DNA of 36,343 nt from Allorhizocola rhizosphaerae (GCF_003426775.1 NZ_QJUG01000073.1:1-36343); one strand, 5' to 3'; shown: positions 7,601-14,921, counted from the first letter of the stretch. Notes: generated by a model from the letters alone, not told the origin. Translations and numbers: made by a program.

Positions 7601-8293
7601 TTACGCAGCTTGCTGCCGGCGCACCAGCTCGGTGATCCAGATTGGCGCGAACGGAGACGTGCAGCCCGGGGAGGTCGGGTAGTCCTTGAGCACCTGCAGG
7701 CGCTCACCGATCTCGATCGCGCGGGCACGGTGCTCGGCGTGCTCGATCCCGATCTGAGCCAGGCAGTGGTTCATCGCCCATTGCAGACGATCCGGGGCGT
7801 CCTTCATCTCCGCCTCGATGACGTCGAGCAGTCCCGCGAGGTCGAGGCCCTTGGGCTGCTTCGCCACGCGCTCGGTGGTCAGCGCCCAGCCGGCACTGGC
7901 GACCACGGGATCCGGATCGGTGGTCCATGCCAGGCGCAGCTGCTCGGCGTGTGGGCTCTTCTTCACCACGTTGCTCACGAGCCAGTCATGCACCTTCGGG
8001 GTGCGGGCCTGACGCAACATGGCGTCCAACTCGTCACGCGCGAACGCCTTCGGGCGGCAGATCAGGATCGCCAGCAACCTTGCCGCGGTGTCATCGGTCT
8101 CCCAGAGCCGGCACGCGAGCTCGTGCTGCGTCTTGAGCCGCTTCGCGATCGCGCGCAGCGCGCCGAGGTTCACACCGTGATCGTCACCGTGTTTCTCGTT
8201 AACCTCGCGCATCTTCGGGTCGTGGAGCTCGGCCAGCTCGGCCATCACCTCGGCCGCCGTAGTCGCGATCACCTCAGCATCCTTTCCGTCCAT
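7601..8293 (-). CDS. DNA alkylation repair (AlkD-like, HEAT-repeat) protein
   Basis: A 230-residue, all-helical protein of the DNA alkylation repair enzyme family, whose AlkD members excise bulky or positively charged alkylated bases using a curved stack of HEAT-like repeats. Supporting patterns are NLGALRAIAKRLK after the N-terminal helix, LWETDDTAARLLAILICRP in the second repeat, VHDWLVSNVV, and a C-terminal APIWITELVRR. The ATG lies inside the end of the upstream HAD-like gene (25-bp overlap), so the two are probably translated together. Whether this subfamily keeps glycosylase activity is uncertain, and an actinobacterial relative of unknown function is possible. Confidence 0.75.
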   Translation of the reverse strand: MDGKDAEVIATTAAEVMAELAELHDPKMREVNEKHGDDHGVNLGALRAIAKRLKTQHELACRLWETDDTAARLLAILICRPKAFARDELDAMLRQARTPKVHDWLVSNVVKKSPHAEQLRLAWTTDPDPVVASAGWALTTERVAKQPKGLDLAGLLDVIEAEMKDAPDRLQWAMNHCLAQIGIEHAEHRARAIEIGERLQVLKDYPTSPGCTSPFAPIWITELVRRQQAA

Positions 8294-8940
8294 GGCAATG
8301 GGGGAAGATAGCCGCGTTCGCGCAACTGCGGGCGCAGCGCTCCAATGCTTTCATACTTGACGGACGCGATCCCCACCGATTCGGCAGCCTGAATGTTCGC
8401 CGGCGGACTGTCGACGTAGAGGCACTGATTCGCCCGCATTTCGAAGCGCCGCAATGCGTATTCGAATAGCTCGGGGTCCGATGGTCGCATGCCGATCTCT
8501 TCGGCCACGACGATGTCGGCCAGCTGATCAAGCGCGTCCGGATGGATGCGCATCACCTGGGTTAGCGCCTTGCTCGGTAGATCGGTGATCCCCAGCAGGC
8601 GCACGCCTTCATCGCGCAGCCGGTGAAGCGTTCCTGCCATCAGGGGCACCTTGTTGTGGATCATTGCCTGCAGCAGGTGGTCGTGATGCGCGGCCAGCAC
8701 CTTGGCCCGCCGCGGGTGCCGGTCGGCCAGCCTGCGCAGTCCTTCCTCCAAAGCGTTGTCCCGGACCGGTTTGTCCTCCCACGGAGCGCGGCAGACCTCG
8801 GCTGAAAACCACGCGCGCAGCTGCGGATCGGGAACATATTTTTGGTACAGCAACTGCGGCTGCCATCCAATAAGCACATTACCGAGCTCGAACACGACCA
8901 CGCGCACGCACGATGCTGTCCGGGCCTTGCCAGCGGCCAC
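8269..8940 (-). CDS. HAD-superfamily protein with degenerate active site
   Basis: A 223-residue protein with the layout of HAD subfamily IA hydrolases: motif I near the N-terminus (VVVFELGNVLIGW), motif II LLGITDLPSK, the motif III region EEIGMRPSDPELFEYAL and motif IV LYVDSPPANIQAA. Relatives have FDLGGVLIDW, a Lys in RKPDPE and a double Asp in IDDSPANV. Here the nucleophile Asp is Glu, the motif III Lys is replaced and one motif IV Asp is lost. The enzyme is probably inactive as a phosphatase and may bind or regulate. The GTG start sits 6 bp after a TATAAG on this strand, suggesting a leaderless mRNA. It overlaps the AlkD-like gene by 25 bp. Confidence 0.75.
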   Translation of the reverse strand: MAAGKARTASCVRVVVFELGNVLIGWQPQLLYQKYVPDPQLRAWFSAEVCRAPWEDKPVRDNALEEGLRRLADRHPRRAKVLAAHHDHLLQAMIHNKVPLMAGTLHRLRDEGVRLLGITDLPSKALTQVMRIHPDALDQLADIVVAEEIGMRPSDPELFEYALRRFEMRANQCLYVDSPPANIQAAESVGIASVKYESIGALRPQLRERGYLPPLPWTERMLR

Positions 8941-8946
8941 GATCGT

Positions 8947-8952
8947 CTTATA
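8947..8952 (-). promoter_or_regulatory. -10 element for a leaderless HAD-like transcript
   Basis: Read on the minus strand, TATAAG is followed by six bases and then the GTG at 8940, so transcription would begin at or next to the start codon. No clear -35 is seen. The same 61-bp gap must also carry the promoter for the peptide gene at 9002, where AT-rich TTATCTATCC lies upstream of the GGGAAGG ribosome binding site. Confidence 0.5.
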
Positions 8953-9001
8953 GTTTAGAGTCCAAACTTATCTATCCATAGGGGAAAGGGGAAGGTGCCA
9001 C

Positions 9002-9211
9002 ATGATGCGTACTGCCAACATGCTCGCGGATCGGCTGGTCAACCGGTTCGTGCCGAAGGTGCCGGCCGGGCTACCGGTGCCGATGTCGGGGATGTGCGGC
9101 CCCTTCACGTGTGTCTGCTCCTCAAACTGCGGCTGCGCCAACCCGAGCGACGGCATCGGCCAGATCACCTGTCCAGACGGCGTGCACCGGTTCTGCACAT
9201 CGTCCTGCTGA
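9002..9211 (+). CDS. Small eight-cysteine peptide, possible exported or RiPP-like precursor
   Basis: A 69-residue peptide in two parts. The N-terminal third is a leader-like amphipathic segment (MLADRLVNRFVPKVPAG). The C-terminal 40 residues hold eight cysteines, including CGPFTCVCSSNCGC and a terminal CTSSC. Gly, Pro and Ser fill the rest, typical of a disulfide-stabilised or modified small peptide. GGGAAGG lies about 6 bp before the first ATG; a second ATG at 9005 is equally possible. There is no classical Sec signal. Short actinobacterial peptides with an ADRL..(L/F)VPK leader and a Cys-rich core often lie near TlpA-like thioredoxin and ABC transporter genes, and such genes follow at 11696-14043. 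Function is unknown; coding status rests on the RBS and composition. Confidence 0.6.
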   Translation: MMRTANMLADRLVNRFVPKVPAGLPVPMSGMCGPFTCVCSSNCGCANPSDGIGQITCPDGVHRFCTSSC

Positions 9212-9313
9212 CTCAGGCAGCTTTGTCCGCAGCGGCAGTGCCCGGACCGGACCGGACCGGCACGGGCCTTGCACCGCCTTGGATGGGGCGGCTGTGAGCT
9301 CGCTTCCGGTTCG

Positions 9314-9339
9314 ATTCGCGGCCGGCCACGGCCGCGAAT
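9314..9339. terminator. Bidirectional hairpin between convergent genes
   Basis: ATTCGCGGCC and GGCCGCGAAT form perfect 10-bp arms around a 6-base loop. The hairpin lies about 100 bp after the peptide stop and 25 bp after the end of the convergent GH3 gene. No T-tract follows, as is usual in actinomycetes. Confidence 0.6.
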
Positions 9340-9363
9340 GAGCACGGCTTCGCCTGAGCAGAA

Positions 9364-11676
9364 TTAAACCCGCTCGATGGGCGCGCGCAGCCGGATATCC
9401 GCCGACGACGGGCCCGCCATCAGTTCGTAGCCACCTGGCGCCACCACCAGAGCGCGGTCGGTGGCGGACCAGGTGGCCAGGCGATCCCTCGCGATGTCGA
9501 ACGCGACGGTCACGGACTCGCCGGGCGCCAGATGGATTCGTTCAAACGCCTGCAACCGGCGCAGCGGCTGGACGCCGCCAGCGGAAACGGCGCGCGAGTA
9601 GACCTGCACCACCTCATCTCCGGCCACCGGGCCGGTGTTGGTGATGGTCACCATGACCCGGTCACCGTCGACGTCCAGCCTGTCGTATCGGAAACTGGTG
9701 TAGGACAAGCCATGCCCGAACGGGAAGAGCACGTCCTCGCGGGTGTAGAGGTAGGTGGCCCGGTTCCCGGCGATGTCATAGTCGAATATGGACGGTAGCT
9801 GGTCGACGGAGCGGTACCAGGTCTGAGGGAGCCGCCCGCCCGGGTTGTGGTCGCCCAGCACGACATCGGCGATGGCCGTGCCGAGCCCCTGGCCGCCGTG
9901 CGAACTCCACAGGATCGCGGGCACGCGCCGCTCCGCCCAATTGGCCGCGTATGGATGGCCCGACACGATGAGCAGGACCGTGCGCGGGTTGGCCGCGAGG
10001 ACCGTGCGCAGCAAGGCTTCCTGGCGCGATGGGAGGTCCAATGTGGACCGGTCTTCCAACTCGCGACCGTTGATGTGCGGGTCGTTGCCCAGCACGACAA
10101 GCGCGAGCTCGGCCCGCTTTGCCGCCGCGGCCGCCTCGGCGAGCCCGTCCCGAATCACTGTGCGGGTGAAGACGAGCGCGTCCTCGGCCCGCGTGCCGTG
10201 CGCCGCGAGCCTGTCCCCCGCGCGCACGACCCAGCGCCGCGCCACGTGGTTGTAGAGCGCGTAACCGCCGTCGACCGGGTCGAGCCGGAAGAGCTCCTCG
10301 ACGAACCAGCCGCCCGGCCGATCCTGGTCGTCGACGAGGATCCGGTCGGAGTCCAGCGAGAGGTATCGCCGGCTGCCCGTCAGCCGCAGGGTGATGCGGT
10401 CGTTGCCCCAGTCCTCAAGCTCGGCCTCCAGTGTGGTCTCACCGGCCACCAGGCGGACGGTGTCCGTACCGTCTGAAAAGGAAGCGTCGAGGCGGGCCGC
10501 GAAGGCGCCGGCCACGGTGATTTCGTAGGGCATCGTCCCCGAGTACCAGTCCCGCAGGTTGGCACCGCCCAGCGGACCGATGACCGCGATGCTTTTCAGG
10601 CCGGTCGCGGGCAGGGCGTGGTCCGCGTTTTTCAACAGCACCACCGACTGCCGGGCGGCCTGGAGGGCGAGCCGGCCGTGCTCCTGGCTCGCGATGACTT
10701 CCGGGCCTATCTCTTGGTACGGATCCGCGTCCGGGTTGAACTCTCCGACCAATTCGCGCAACCAGAGCATGCGCCCCGCGGCCGCGTCGAGGTCCGCGTC
10801 CGTGAGCAGATCGCGCTGGTACGCCTGGCGCAGCGCATCGCGGGTGGGCCCCGAGTCCGTGTAGTTCTCGGTGATGCAGTCCAGACCGGCCTTCACCGCC
10901 GCCGCATGCGCCCGCACCGGATCGTCGAAAAAGTGCTGCGGACCCGCCATATTGGACACCGCAAACGCGTCGGCCACGACCACCATCTGCCGGCCCGCCG
11001 CCGGGCGCAGCACCTCGTTGAGCCAGGGGTGGCAGTGGCACGGAATCCCGTTGACCATGTTGTAGGACGGCATGACCCCGGCCGCCACGTCGGCCCGCAG
11101 CGGCGCCAGAAACGGGGGCAGGTCATATTCGTGCAGGGATCGCTCGGTCACGTTGGCCGAGGTGTGGAACGAGCCGGTCTCGTTGTTGAAGGCCAGGAAA
11201 TGCTTGACAATCGGGGCGGTTCGCCAGACCGTCGGGTGCTCCCCGCGCAGCCCCGCGCAGTAGGCGACGGCAAGCTCCGCGGTGAGCAACGGATCCTCTG
11301 AGTAGCCCTCGTGGTTGCGCCCCCAGCGGGGATCGCGCAGCAGGTTGACCACCGGGGCCCACACGTTGAGGCTGACGATCCGCGGCCGGTGCGGGTCACC
11401 GGCGACAGCCGGATCGTTGTGGAAGGCGCGCATCTCGGTCGAGACCACCTCGCCGATCCGGCGCAGCAGTGCCCGGTCCCACGTCGCACCCAGCCCGACC
11501 GCCTGGGGGAACACCGTTGCCGTGCCCAGCCACGCCACCCCGTGCAGCGCCTCCGATCCGGTGCTGAACGCGGCCAGGCCGAGCCGCTGGATCGCGGGCG
11601 CGTGCTGGTGCAGCAGGGATATTTTCTCGTCGACCGTCATCTCGGCGAGAATCTTGCGGGTGCGCTCGGACAGCAT
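9364..11676 (-). CDS. Glycoside hydrolase family 3 beta-glycosidase, probably cytoplasmic
   Basis: About 770 residues with the GH3 layout. The N-terminal TIM barrel carries EALHGVAW, FPQAVGLGATWD, RWGRNHEGYSEDP and VKHFLAFNNE, with the nucleophile Asp in VVVADAFAVSNM near residue 235. The alpha/beta sandwich carries the likely acid/base Glu in ELEDRSTLDLP near 538. A C-terminal fibronectin-III-like domain (PFGHGLSYTSF onward) ends it. Between the catalytic domains, about 410-510, lies an insertion with RYLSLD, FRLDP and YALYNHVARRWVV that looks like a fascin/ricin-type beta-trefoil sugar-binding module. Beta-glucosidase or beta-xylosidase activity is likely; substrate is not determined. No signal peptide is seen. 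I chose ATG 11676, behind a minus-strand TAGTCT, because upstream codons overlap the divergent gene. Confidence 0.88.
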   Translation of the reverse strand: MLSERTRKILAEMTVDEKISLLHQHAPAIQRLGLAAFSTGSEALHGVAWLGTATVFPQAVGLGATWDRALLRRIGEVVSTEMRAFHNDPAVAGDPHRPRIVSLNVWAPVVNLLRDPRWGRNHEGYSEDPLLTAELAVAYCAGLRGEHPTVWRTAPIVKHFLAFNNETGSFHTSANVTERSLHEYDLPPFLAPLRADVAAGVMPSYNMVNGIPCHCHPWLNEVLRPAAGRQMVVVADAFAVSNMAGPQHFFDDPVRAHAAAVKAGLDCITENYTDSGPTRDALRQAYQRDLLTDADLDAAAGRMLWLRELVGEFNPDADPYQEIGPEVIASQEHGRLALQAARQSVVLLKNADHALPATGLKSIAVIGPLGGANLRDWYSGTMPYEITVAGAFAARLDASFSDGTDTVRLVAGETTLEAELEDWGNDRITLRLTGSRRYLSLDSDRILVDDQDRPGGWFVEELFRLDPVDGGYALYNHVARRWVVRAGDRLAAHGTRAEDALVFTRTVIRDGLAEAAAAAKRAELALVVLGNDPHINGRELEDRSTLDLPSRQEALLRTVLAANPRTVLLIVSGHPYAANWAERRVPAILWSSHGGQGLGTAIADVVLGDHNPGGRLPQTWYRSVDQLPSIFDYDIAGNRATYLYTREDVLFPFGHGLSYTSFRYDRLDVDGDRVMVTITNTGPVAGDEVVQVYSRAVSAGGVQPLRRLQAFERIHLAPGESVTVAFDIARDRLATWSATDRALVVAPGGYELMAGPSSADIRLRAPIERV

Positions 11677-11683
11677 GGTTCCG

Positions 11684-11690
11684 TAGACTA
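11684..11690. promoter_or_regulatory. Shared symmetric -10 for two divergent leaderless genes
   Basis: TAGACTA reads as TAGACT on plus and TAGTCT on minus, both fitting the TAnnnT -10 pattern. The plus ATG (11696) lies 6 bp beyond one, and the minus ATG (11676) lies 8 bp beyond the other. Both mRNAs would start at or next to their start codons. The whole 19-bp gap is bracketed by the inverted pair GCATGG/CCATGC that contains both start codons. No clear -35 was seen on either side. Confidence 0.55.
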
Positions 11691-11695
11691 GCGCC

Positions 11696-12235
11696 ATGCC
11701 CGTCCTCACCGCTGCTGTCGTTGTCATCGGATCGCTGTGCGTGCTCAATCTTCTGCTCACCCTGGGCGTGATCCGGCGGCTGCGCGAGCACACCGAGCTG
11801 CTCACCCGCCCCGCACAGCACCACGGTGGGCCGGGCACGCCGGTCGGCGAGGAGGTCGGCGATTTCCAAGCGTCCACTGTGGACGGTCAACCGGTGGCTC
11901 GCGCGGATCTCGCCGCTGCGGCGGGCGAGACGTTCGTCGCGGTGCTCACGCCGCACTGCCGGCCGTGCACCGAGAAGCTGCCGGCATTGGCGGCGCACCT
12001 GCGGGCGCGCTCGGGCGGGGCTCTCGTCGTGGTGGTTGGCGACGCCGGCGAGGCGGCCGACATGCTCGCCACGCTGAGCCCGGTGGCGCGCGTGGTGGTT
12101 GACAAGCCCGGCGGCCCGGTGGCCACGGCGTTCCAGGCGACCGCCTTCCCGACGATGCTGACCGTCGCGCCGGACGGCGCCGGACGGCTCCGGGCCACGG
12201 CCAACCTGCTGGACGTCCCCACCCATTCCGGATGA
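11696..12235 (+). CDS. Membrane-anchored TlpA/MauD-like thioredoxin-fold protein
   Basis: A 179-residue protein with an N-terminal membrane helix (about 3-25, VLTAAVVVIGSLCVLNLLLT), a short linker and a thioredoxin-like domain. GDFQASTVDGQPV forms the first strands, and the redox site CRPC follows AVLTPH near residue 85. The cis-Pro strand is AFPTMLTV. The predicted place of action is the outer membrane face, where it could make, break or shuffle disulfides. Its stop overlaps the ABC exporter start (ATGA, 12232-12235), a strong sign of shared function. MauD-like proteins often work with a MauE-like membrane partner; none is visible here. Disulfide handling of the eight-cysteine peptide at 9002 is an attractive inference. 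Confidence 0.82.
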   Translation: MPVLTAAVVVIGSLCVLNLLLTLGVIRRLREHTELLTRPAQHHGGPGTPVGEEVGDFQASTVDGQPVARADLAAAAGETFVAVLTPHCRPCTEKLPALAAHLRARSGGALVVVVGDAGEAADMLATLSPVARVVVDKPGGPVATAFQATAFPTMLTVAPDGAGRLRATANLLDVPTHSG

Positions 12236-14043
12236 GCCGGCGAGTCGCGTCCGCGTGCGCGCTGGCCGTGGCGGCGGCTCCCGCTGTGCTGGCAGGCTAT
12301 CTGGCGCTGGCGCTGACCAGCGGGGCGCTGCCGGTGGCGGCGGCCTGGCTGACCAAGCTCATCGTGGACGGCCTCGTCGGCTCCGCTCCAATGAGGACAG
12401 TGATCGGTCTGGGTGCCGGTCTGGGCGTGGCCGGGATGCTCACCGCGGCGGTGCCGCCCGTCACTCGGTACCTCCGAGGGGAATTGGATAGAAGAGTCGG
12501 GCTGCTTGCGCAGGACCGCCTGTTCGCTGCGGTCGATCGCTTTGTCGGGCTGGACCGCTTCGAGGATCCGCGCTTCGTTGACCGGCTGCGCCTGGCCCAG
12601 CAGGCCGGTGGGATGACGCCCAACCAGGCCGTCGACGGGGTCGTCGGGCTGAGCCGGGCCGTGCTGACCGTGGGCGGTTTCCTCGGCTCCCTGTTCGTGC
12701 TCAGCCCGCTGATGACCGCGCTGGTGCTGGGGGCCGGCGTCCCGGTGCTGCTCGCCGAGATCGCCCTGTCCCGCCGGCGCGCCAAGATGTATTGGGATAT
12801 CGGGCCGGCCGAGCGCCGCGAGTTCTTCTACCGCCATCTACTGTCCAGTGTGGAGGGTGCCAAGGAGGTGCGCCTGTTCGGCACCGGTGCCCTGCTGCGC
12901 GGGCGGATGCTGGCCGATATGGGTGCGGTGCACCGGGCGAAGCGGGCCGTGGATCGCCGTGGCATGGCCGTGCAGGCGGGCTTCGGGGTGCTCGCTGCGG
13001 CCGTGGCGGGTGGTGGGCTGATCTGGGCGGTCGCGGCGGCCCGGCGTGGTCAGCTCTCGATCGGCGACATCGCGATCTTCATTGCCGCGGTGGCGGGTGT
13101 GCAGAGCGCGCTCGCCTCGCTCGCCGGTGAGGTGGCCCGCGCGCACCACGCCCTGCTGATGTTCGACCACTATCACGCGGTCACCACCGTGGGGCCGGAT
13201 CTGCCGGTGGCTGCCGACCCTGGCGTCCCGCCGCCGTTGCGGCACGGCATCGAGCTGCGCGACGTGTGGTTTCGTTACTCGCCGGAGCATCCGTGGGTGC
13301 TGCGCGGCGTCGACCTGCACATCCCCGCCGGGCACGCGGTCGCCCTCGTGGGCCTCAACGGTGCGGGCAAGTCCACTGTGGTCAAGCTGCTGTGCCGGTT
13401 CTACGATCCCACGCGCGGCACGATCCTGTGGGACGGCGTCGACCTGCGCGATCTGGACGCCGCCGCGCTGCGGCAACGCATCGGCGCGGTCTTTCAGGAC
13501 TACATGTGCTATGAGATGACCGCCGAGGAAAACATCGGGCTCGGCGACCCGGCCGCGCTCGGCGACCGGGAGCGCATCGAGGGCGCCGCGCGGCGGGCCG
13601 GCGTGCACGACACGGTGGCCGCGTTGCCCCGGGGATATGAAACCCTGTTGTCCCGCATGTTCTTCATGGAGTCCGATAAGGACAACCCCGAGACCGGTGT
13701 GGTGCTCTCCGGCGGGCAGTGGCAACGGCTCGCGTTGGCCCGCGCGTTCCTGCGCGACCAGCTCGATCTGATGATTCTCGACGAGCCCGCCTCCGGACTC
13801 GACGCCGAGGCCGAGCACGCGATCCACTCCTCGCTGCGCCGGCACCGCACCGGACGCACAAGCCTGCTCATCTCGCACCGCCTCGGCGCAGTCCGCGACG
13901 CCGACACCATCGTCGTGCTCTCCGACGGCCAGGTGGCCGAGCAGGGCAACCACGCCACCCTGCTCGGCTCCGGCGGCGAATATGCCCGCCTGTTCTCGCT
14001 ACAGGCCTCCGGCTACCAACCCGAGGGCCACGTCGATCGATGA
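12232..14043 (+). CDS. ABC exporter, fused permease and ATP-binding domains
   Basis: A 603-residue half-transporter of the type I exporter class. The first roughly 320 residues hold the membrane domain. The ATPase domain follows with Walker A GLNGAGKS (374-381), Q-loop FQD, signature LSGGQ (492-496), Walker B LMILDE (513-518) and H-loop ISHR. A short insertion before the signature (FFMESDKDNPETG) is typical of an actinobacterial subgroup that I associate with peptide export loci. It probably acts as a homodimer. There is no N-terminal C39 peptidase domain, so any leader would be removed by another enzyme. It is translationally coupled to the upstream TlpA-like gene. The substrate is unknown; a small Cys-rich peptide is the favoured guess from context. 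Confidence 0.9.
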   Translation: MSRRVASACALAVAAAPAVLAGYLALALTSGALPVAAAWLTKLIVDGLVGSAPMRTVIGLGAGLGVAGMLTAAVPPVTRYLRGELDRRVGLLAQDRLFAAVDRFVGLDRFEDPRFVDRLRLAQQAGGMTPNQAVDGVVGLSRAVLTVGGFLGSLFVLSPLMTALVLGAGVPVLLAEIALSRRRAKMYWDIGPAERREFFYRHLLSSVEGAKEVRLFGTGALLRGRMLADMGAVHRAKRAVDRRGMAVQAGFGVLAAAVAGGGLIWAVAAARRGQLSIGDIAIFIAAVAGVQSALASLAGEVARAHHALLMFDHYHAVTTVGPDLPVAADPGVPPPLRHGIELRDVWFRYSPEHPWVLRGVDLHIPAGHAVALVGLNGAGKSTVVKLLCRFYDPTRGTILWDGVDLRDLDAAALRQRIGAVFQDYMCYEMTAEENIGLGDPAALGDRERIEGAARRAGVHDTVAALPRGYETLLSRMFFMESDKDNPETGVVLSGGQWQRLALARAFLRDQLDLMILDEPASGLDAEAEHAIHSSLRRHRTGRTSLLISHRLGAVRDADTIVVLSDGQVAEQGNHATLLGSGGEYARLFSLQASGYQPEGHVDR

Positions 14044-14067
14044 AGGCGCATGCTTGCTTGTGCGCAC

Positions 14068-14073
14068 TATCGT
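14068..14073 (+). promoter_or_regulatory. -10 element for the LppU-like gene
   Basis: TATCGT lies 8 bp before the ATG at 14082, the spacing expected for a leaderless transcript. No ribosome binding site is seen in the 38-bp gap after the ABC gene, which supports this reading. The -35 is not evident. Confidence 0.4.
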
Positions 14074-14081
14074 GAGTCGTC

Positions 14082-14420
14082 ATGCGCAAGGTCTTGGCGG
14101 TGGTCGGTGCGATTCTGGTCGTGGTCTGCGTGGTGAGGGTCATTCTCGGCTTCGTGCAAAGCGTTGACGAGGTCAACCGATGGGACGCCGCGGTCGGCGA
14201 CTGCGTGGCCGAAGACATGACGCAGGAGGTGCGGATCGTCGCGTGCGACGATCCGCAGGCCCGGCGACGGGTGGTCGGGCGGGAAATCAGACCGACCCCG
14301 GCGACCGAACAACTGGTCAATGAGGCATGCGCTCCCTATGCCACGGCGGAGGATGTCTTCTGGCGCACCCTAGCGAGCGACCAGGTGCTGATCCTGTGCC
14401 TGGAGACCGTCCGGCGGTGA
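14082..14420 (+). CDS. Small membrane-anchored LppU/SCO3897-like protein
   Basis: A 112-residue protein with an N-terminal hydrophobic helix (VLAVVGAILVVVCVVRVILG) followed by a domain outside the cell. That domain contains cysteines in AVGDCV, IVACDDP, NEACAPY and LILCLE. The order fits the small LppU/SCO3897-type domain of actinobacterial secreted proteins, where two disulfides are expected. There is no lipobox, so it is probably anchored by the helix. No ribosome binding site is visible; TATCGT 8 bp upstream suggests a leaderless mRNA. Its function is unknown. It may belong to the TlpA/ABC group by position only. Confidence 0.65.
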   Translation: MRKVLAVVGAILVVVCVVRVILGFVQSVDEVNRWDAAVGDCVAEDMTQEVRIVACDDPQARRRVVGREIRPTPATEQLVNEACAPYATAEDVFWRTLASDQVLILCLETVRR

Positions 14421-14433
14421 ATCCGCGCCCGTG

Positions 14434-14861
14434 CGCTAGTGTGACGTCTCAGATTTGAGTTTCTGTTTGTTCAGGGCGACGCGGCCGTCCGGCCCGGCCC
14501 GGTTTGAGGCAGCTGCGCTGGGTGCGAGCCGATGCCTGTGACGCTGCCCTGCTGGCGCAAACCGCGAGCCTGCGCCCCGATCTGCCTGTCCTGCAACCAG
14601 TGGATGAGTTGCCAATCGAGCTGAGTCTGCTCATTGGCCGGTGGACCGAGCTGAGCAGTGACCGGCTAAGTGCGATCCAGCGGTTGCGGTATCTGCTGCG
14701 TGGGATCAGCCCAGCGCTGGAGCAGGCGATGGATGTCCGCCGTCTTGGCTCGCTGACCATTCTTGGGTTCTGGCAGTCACCGGCGGCGATCCGCACCGGC
14801 GGCGATCCGCACCGTCGGCGGCCAGTATCGTCCACTCCGCTTCGCTAGCCGCGACGTCTCA
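14434..14861. repeat. Direct repeats flanking the IS110 remnant
   Basis: CGCTAG followed three bases later by GACGTCTCA (14434-14451) recurs as CGCTAG plus four bases plus GACGTCTCA (14843-14861). The pair brackets the transposase fragment about 410 bp apart. It may mark the ends of a lost mobile element or a duplicated target. IS110 elements normally make little or no target duplication, so the origin is unclear. Confidence 0.5.
14504..14800 (+). pseudogene. Internal fragment of an IS110-family transposase
   Basis: About 95 codons match the middle of IS110/IS116/IS902 transposases. RADACDAALLAQTASLRPDL corresponds to the D-x-x-DA..IA.QAR.R.DL block. Then come VDELPIELSLLIGRWTELSS, DRLSAIQRLRYLLRGISPAL and LTILGFWQSPAAIR, equivalent to the usual DRTR.INRLR.LL...FPALE and LLTGYQTPAAIR words. 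Both the DEDD catalytic start and the C-terminal serine domain are missing, and the frame ends in unrelated Arg-rich codons. It cannot be active. Start codons are irrelevant here; the bounds mark the recognisable part. Confidence 0.72.
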
Positions 14862-14892
14862 CGATGTCGCGGGTTTCACATTGCCGTACCTC

Positions 14893-14921
14893 TTGCAATA
14901 GTGTGTGTCACACACTAACGT
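14893..14921 (+). promoter_or_regulatory. padR promoter with embedded 19-bp palindromic operator
   Basis: TTGCAA (14893-14898) and TAACGT (14916-14921) are separated by exactly 17 bp and lie 7 bp before the ATG, giving a leaderless start. The spacer is filled by a perfect 19-bp palindrome, TAGTGTGTG-T-CACACACTA (14899-14917), of the TGT/ACA type bound by PadR repressors. A dimer here would block RNA polymerase, so autorepression of the padR-permease operon is predicted. Confidence 0.78.

Noticed and set aside
11677-11877. Longer N-terminus for the GH3 protein
   Set aside because: Those codons overlap the divergent TlpA-like coding region, give a Ser/Arg-rich stretch unlike GH3 starts, and would run through the shared -10 element.
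12838-13953. A 371-codon minus-strand frame opposite the ABC exporter
   Set aside because: The plus-strand ABC motifs are complete and in order. The minus frame shows only compositional bias.
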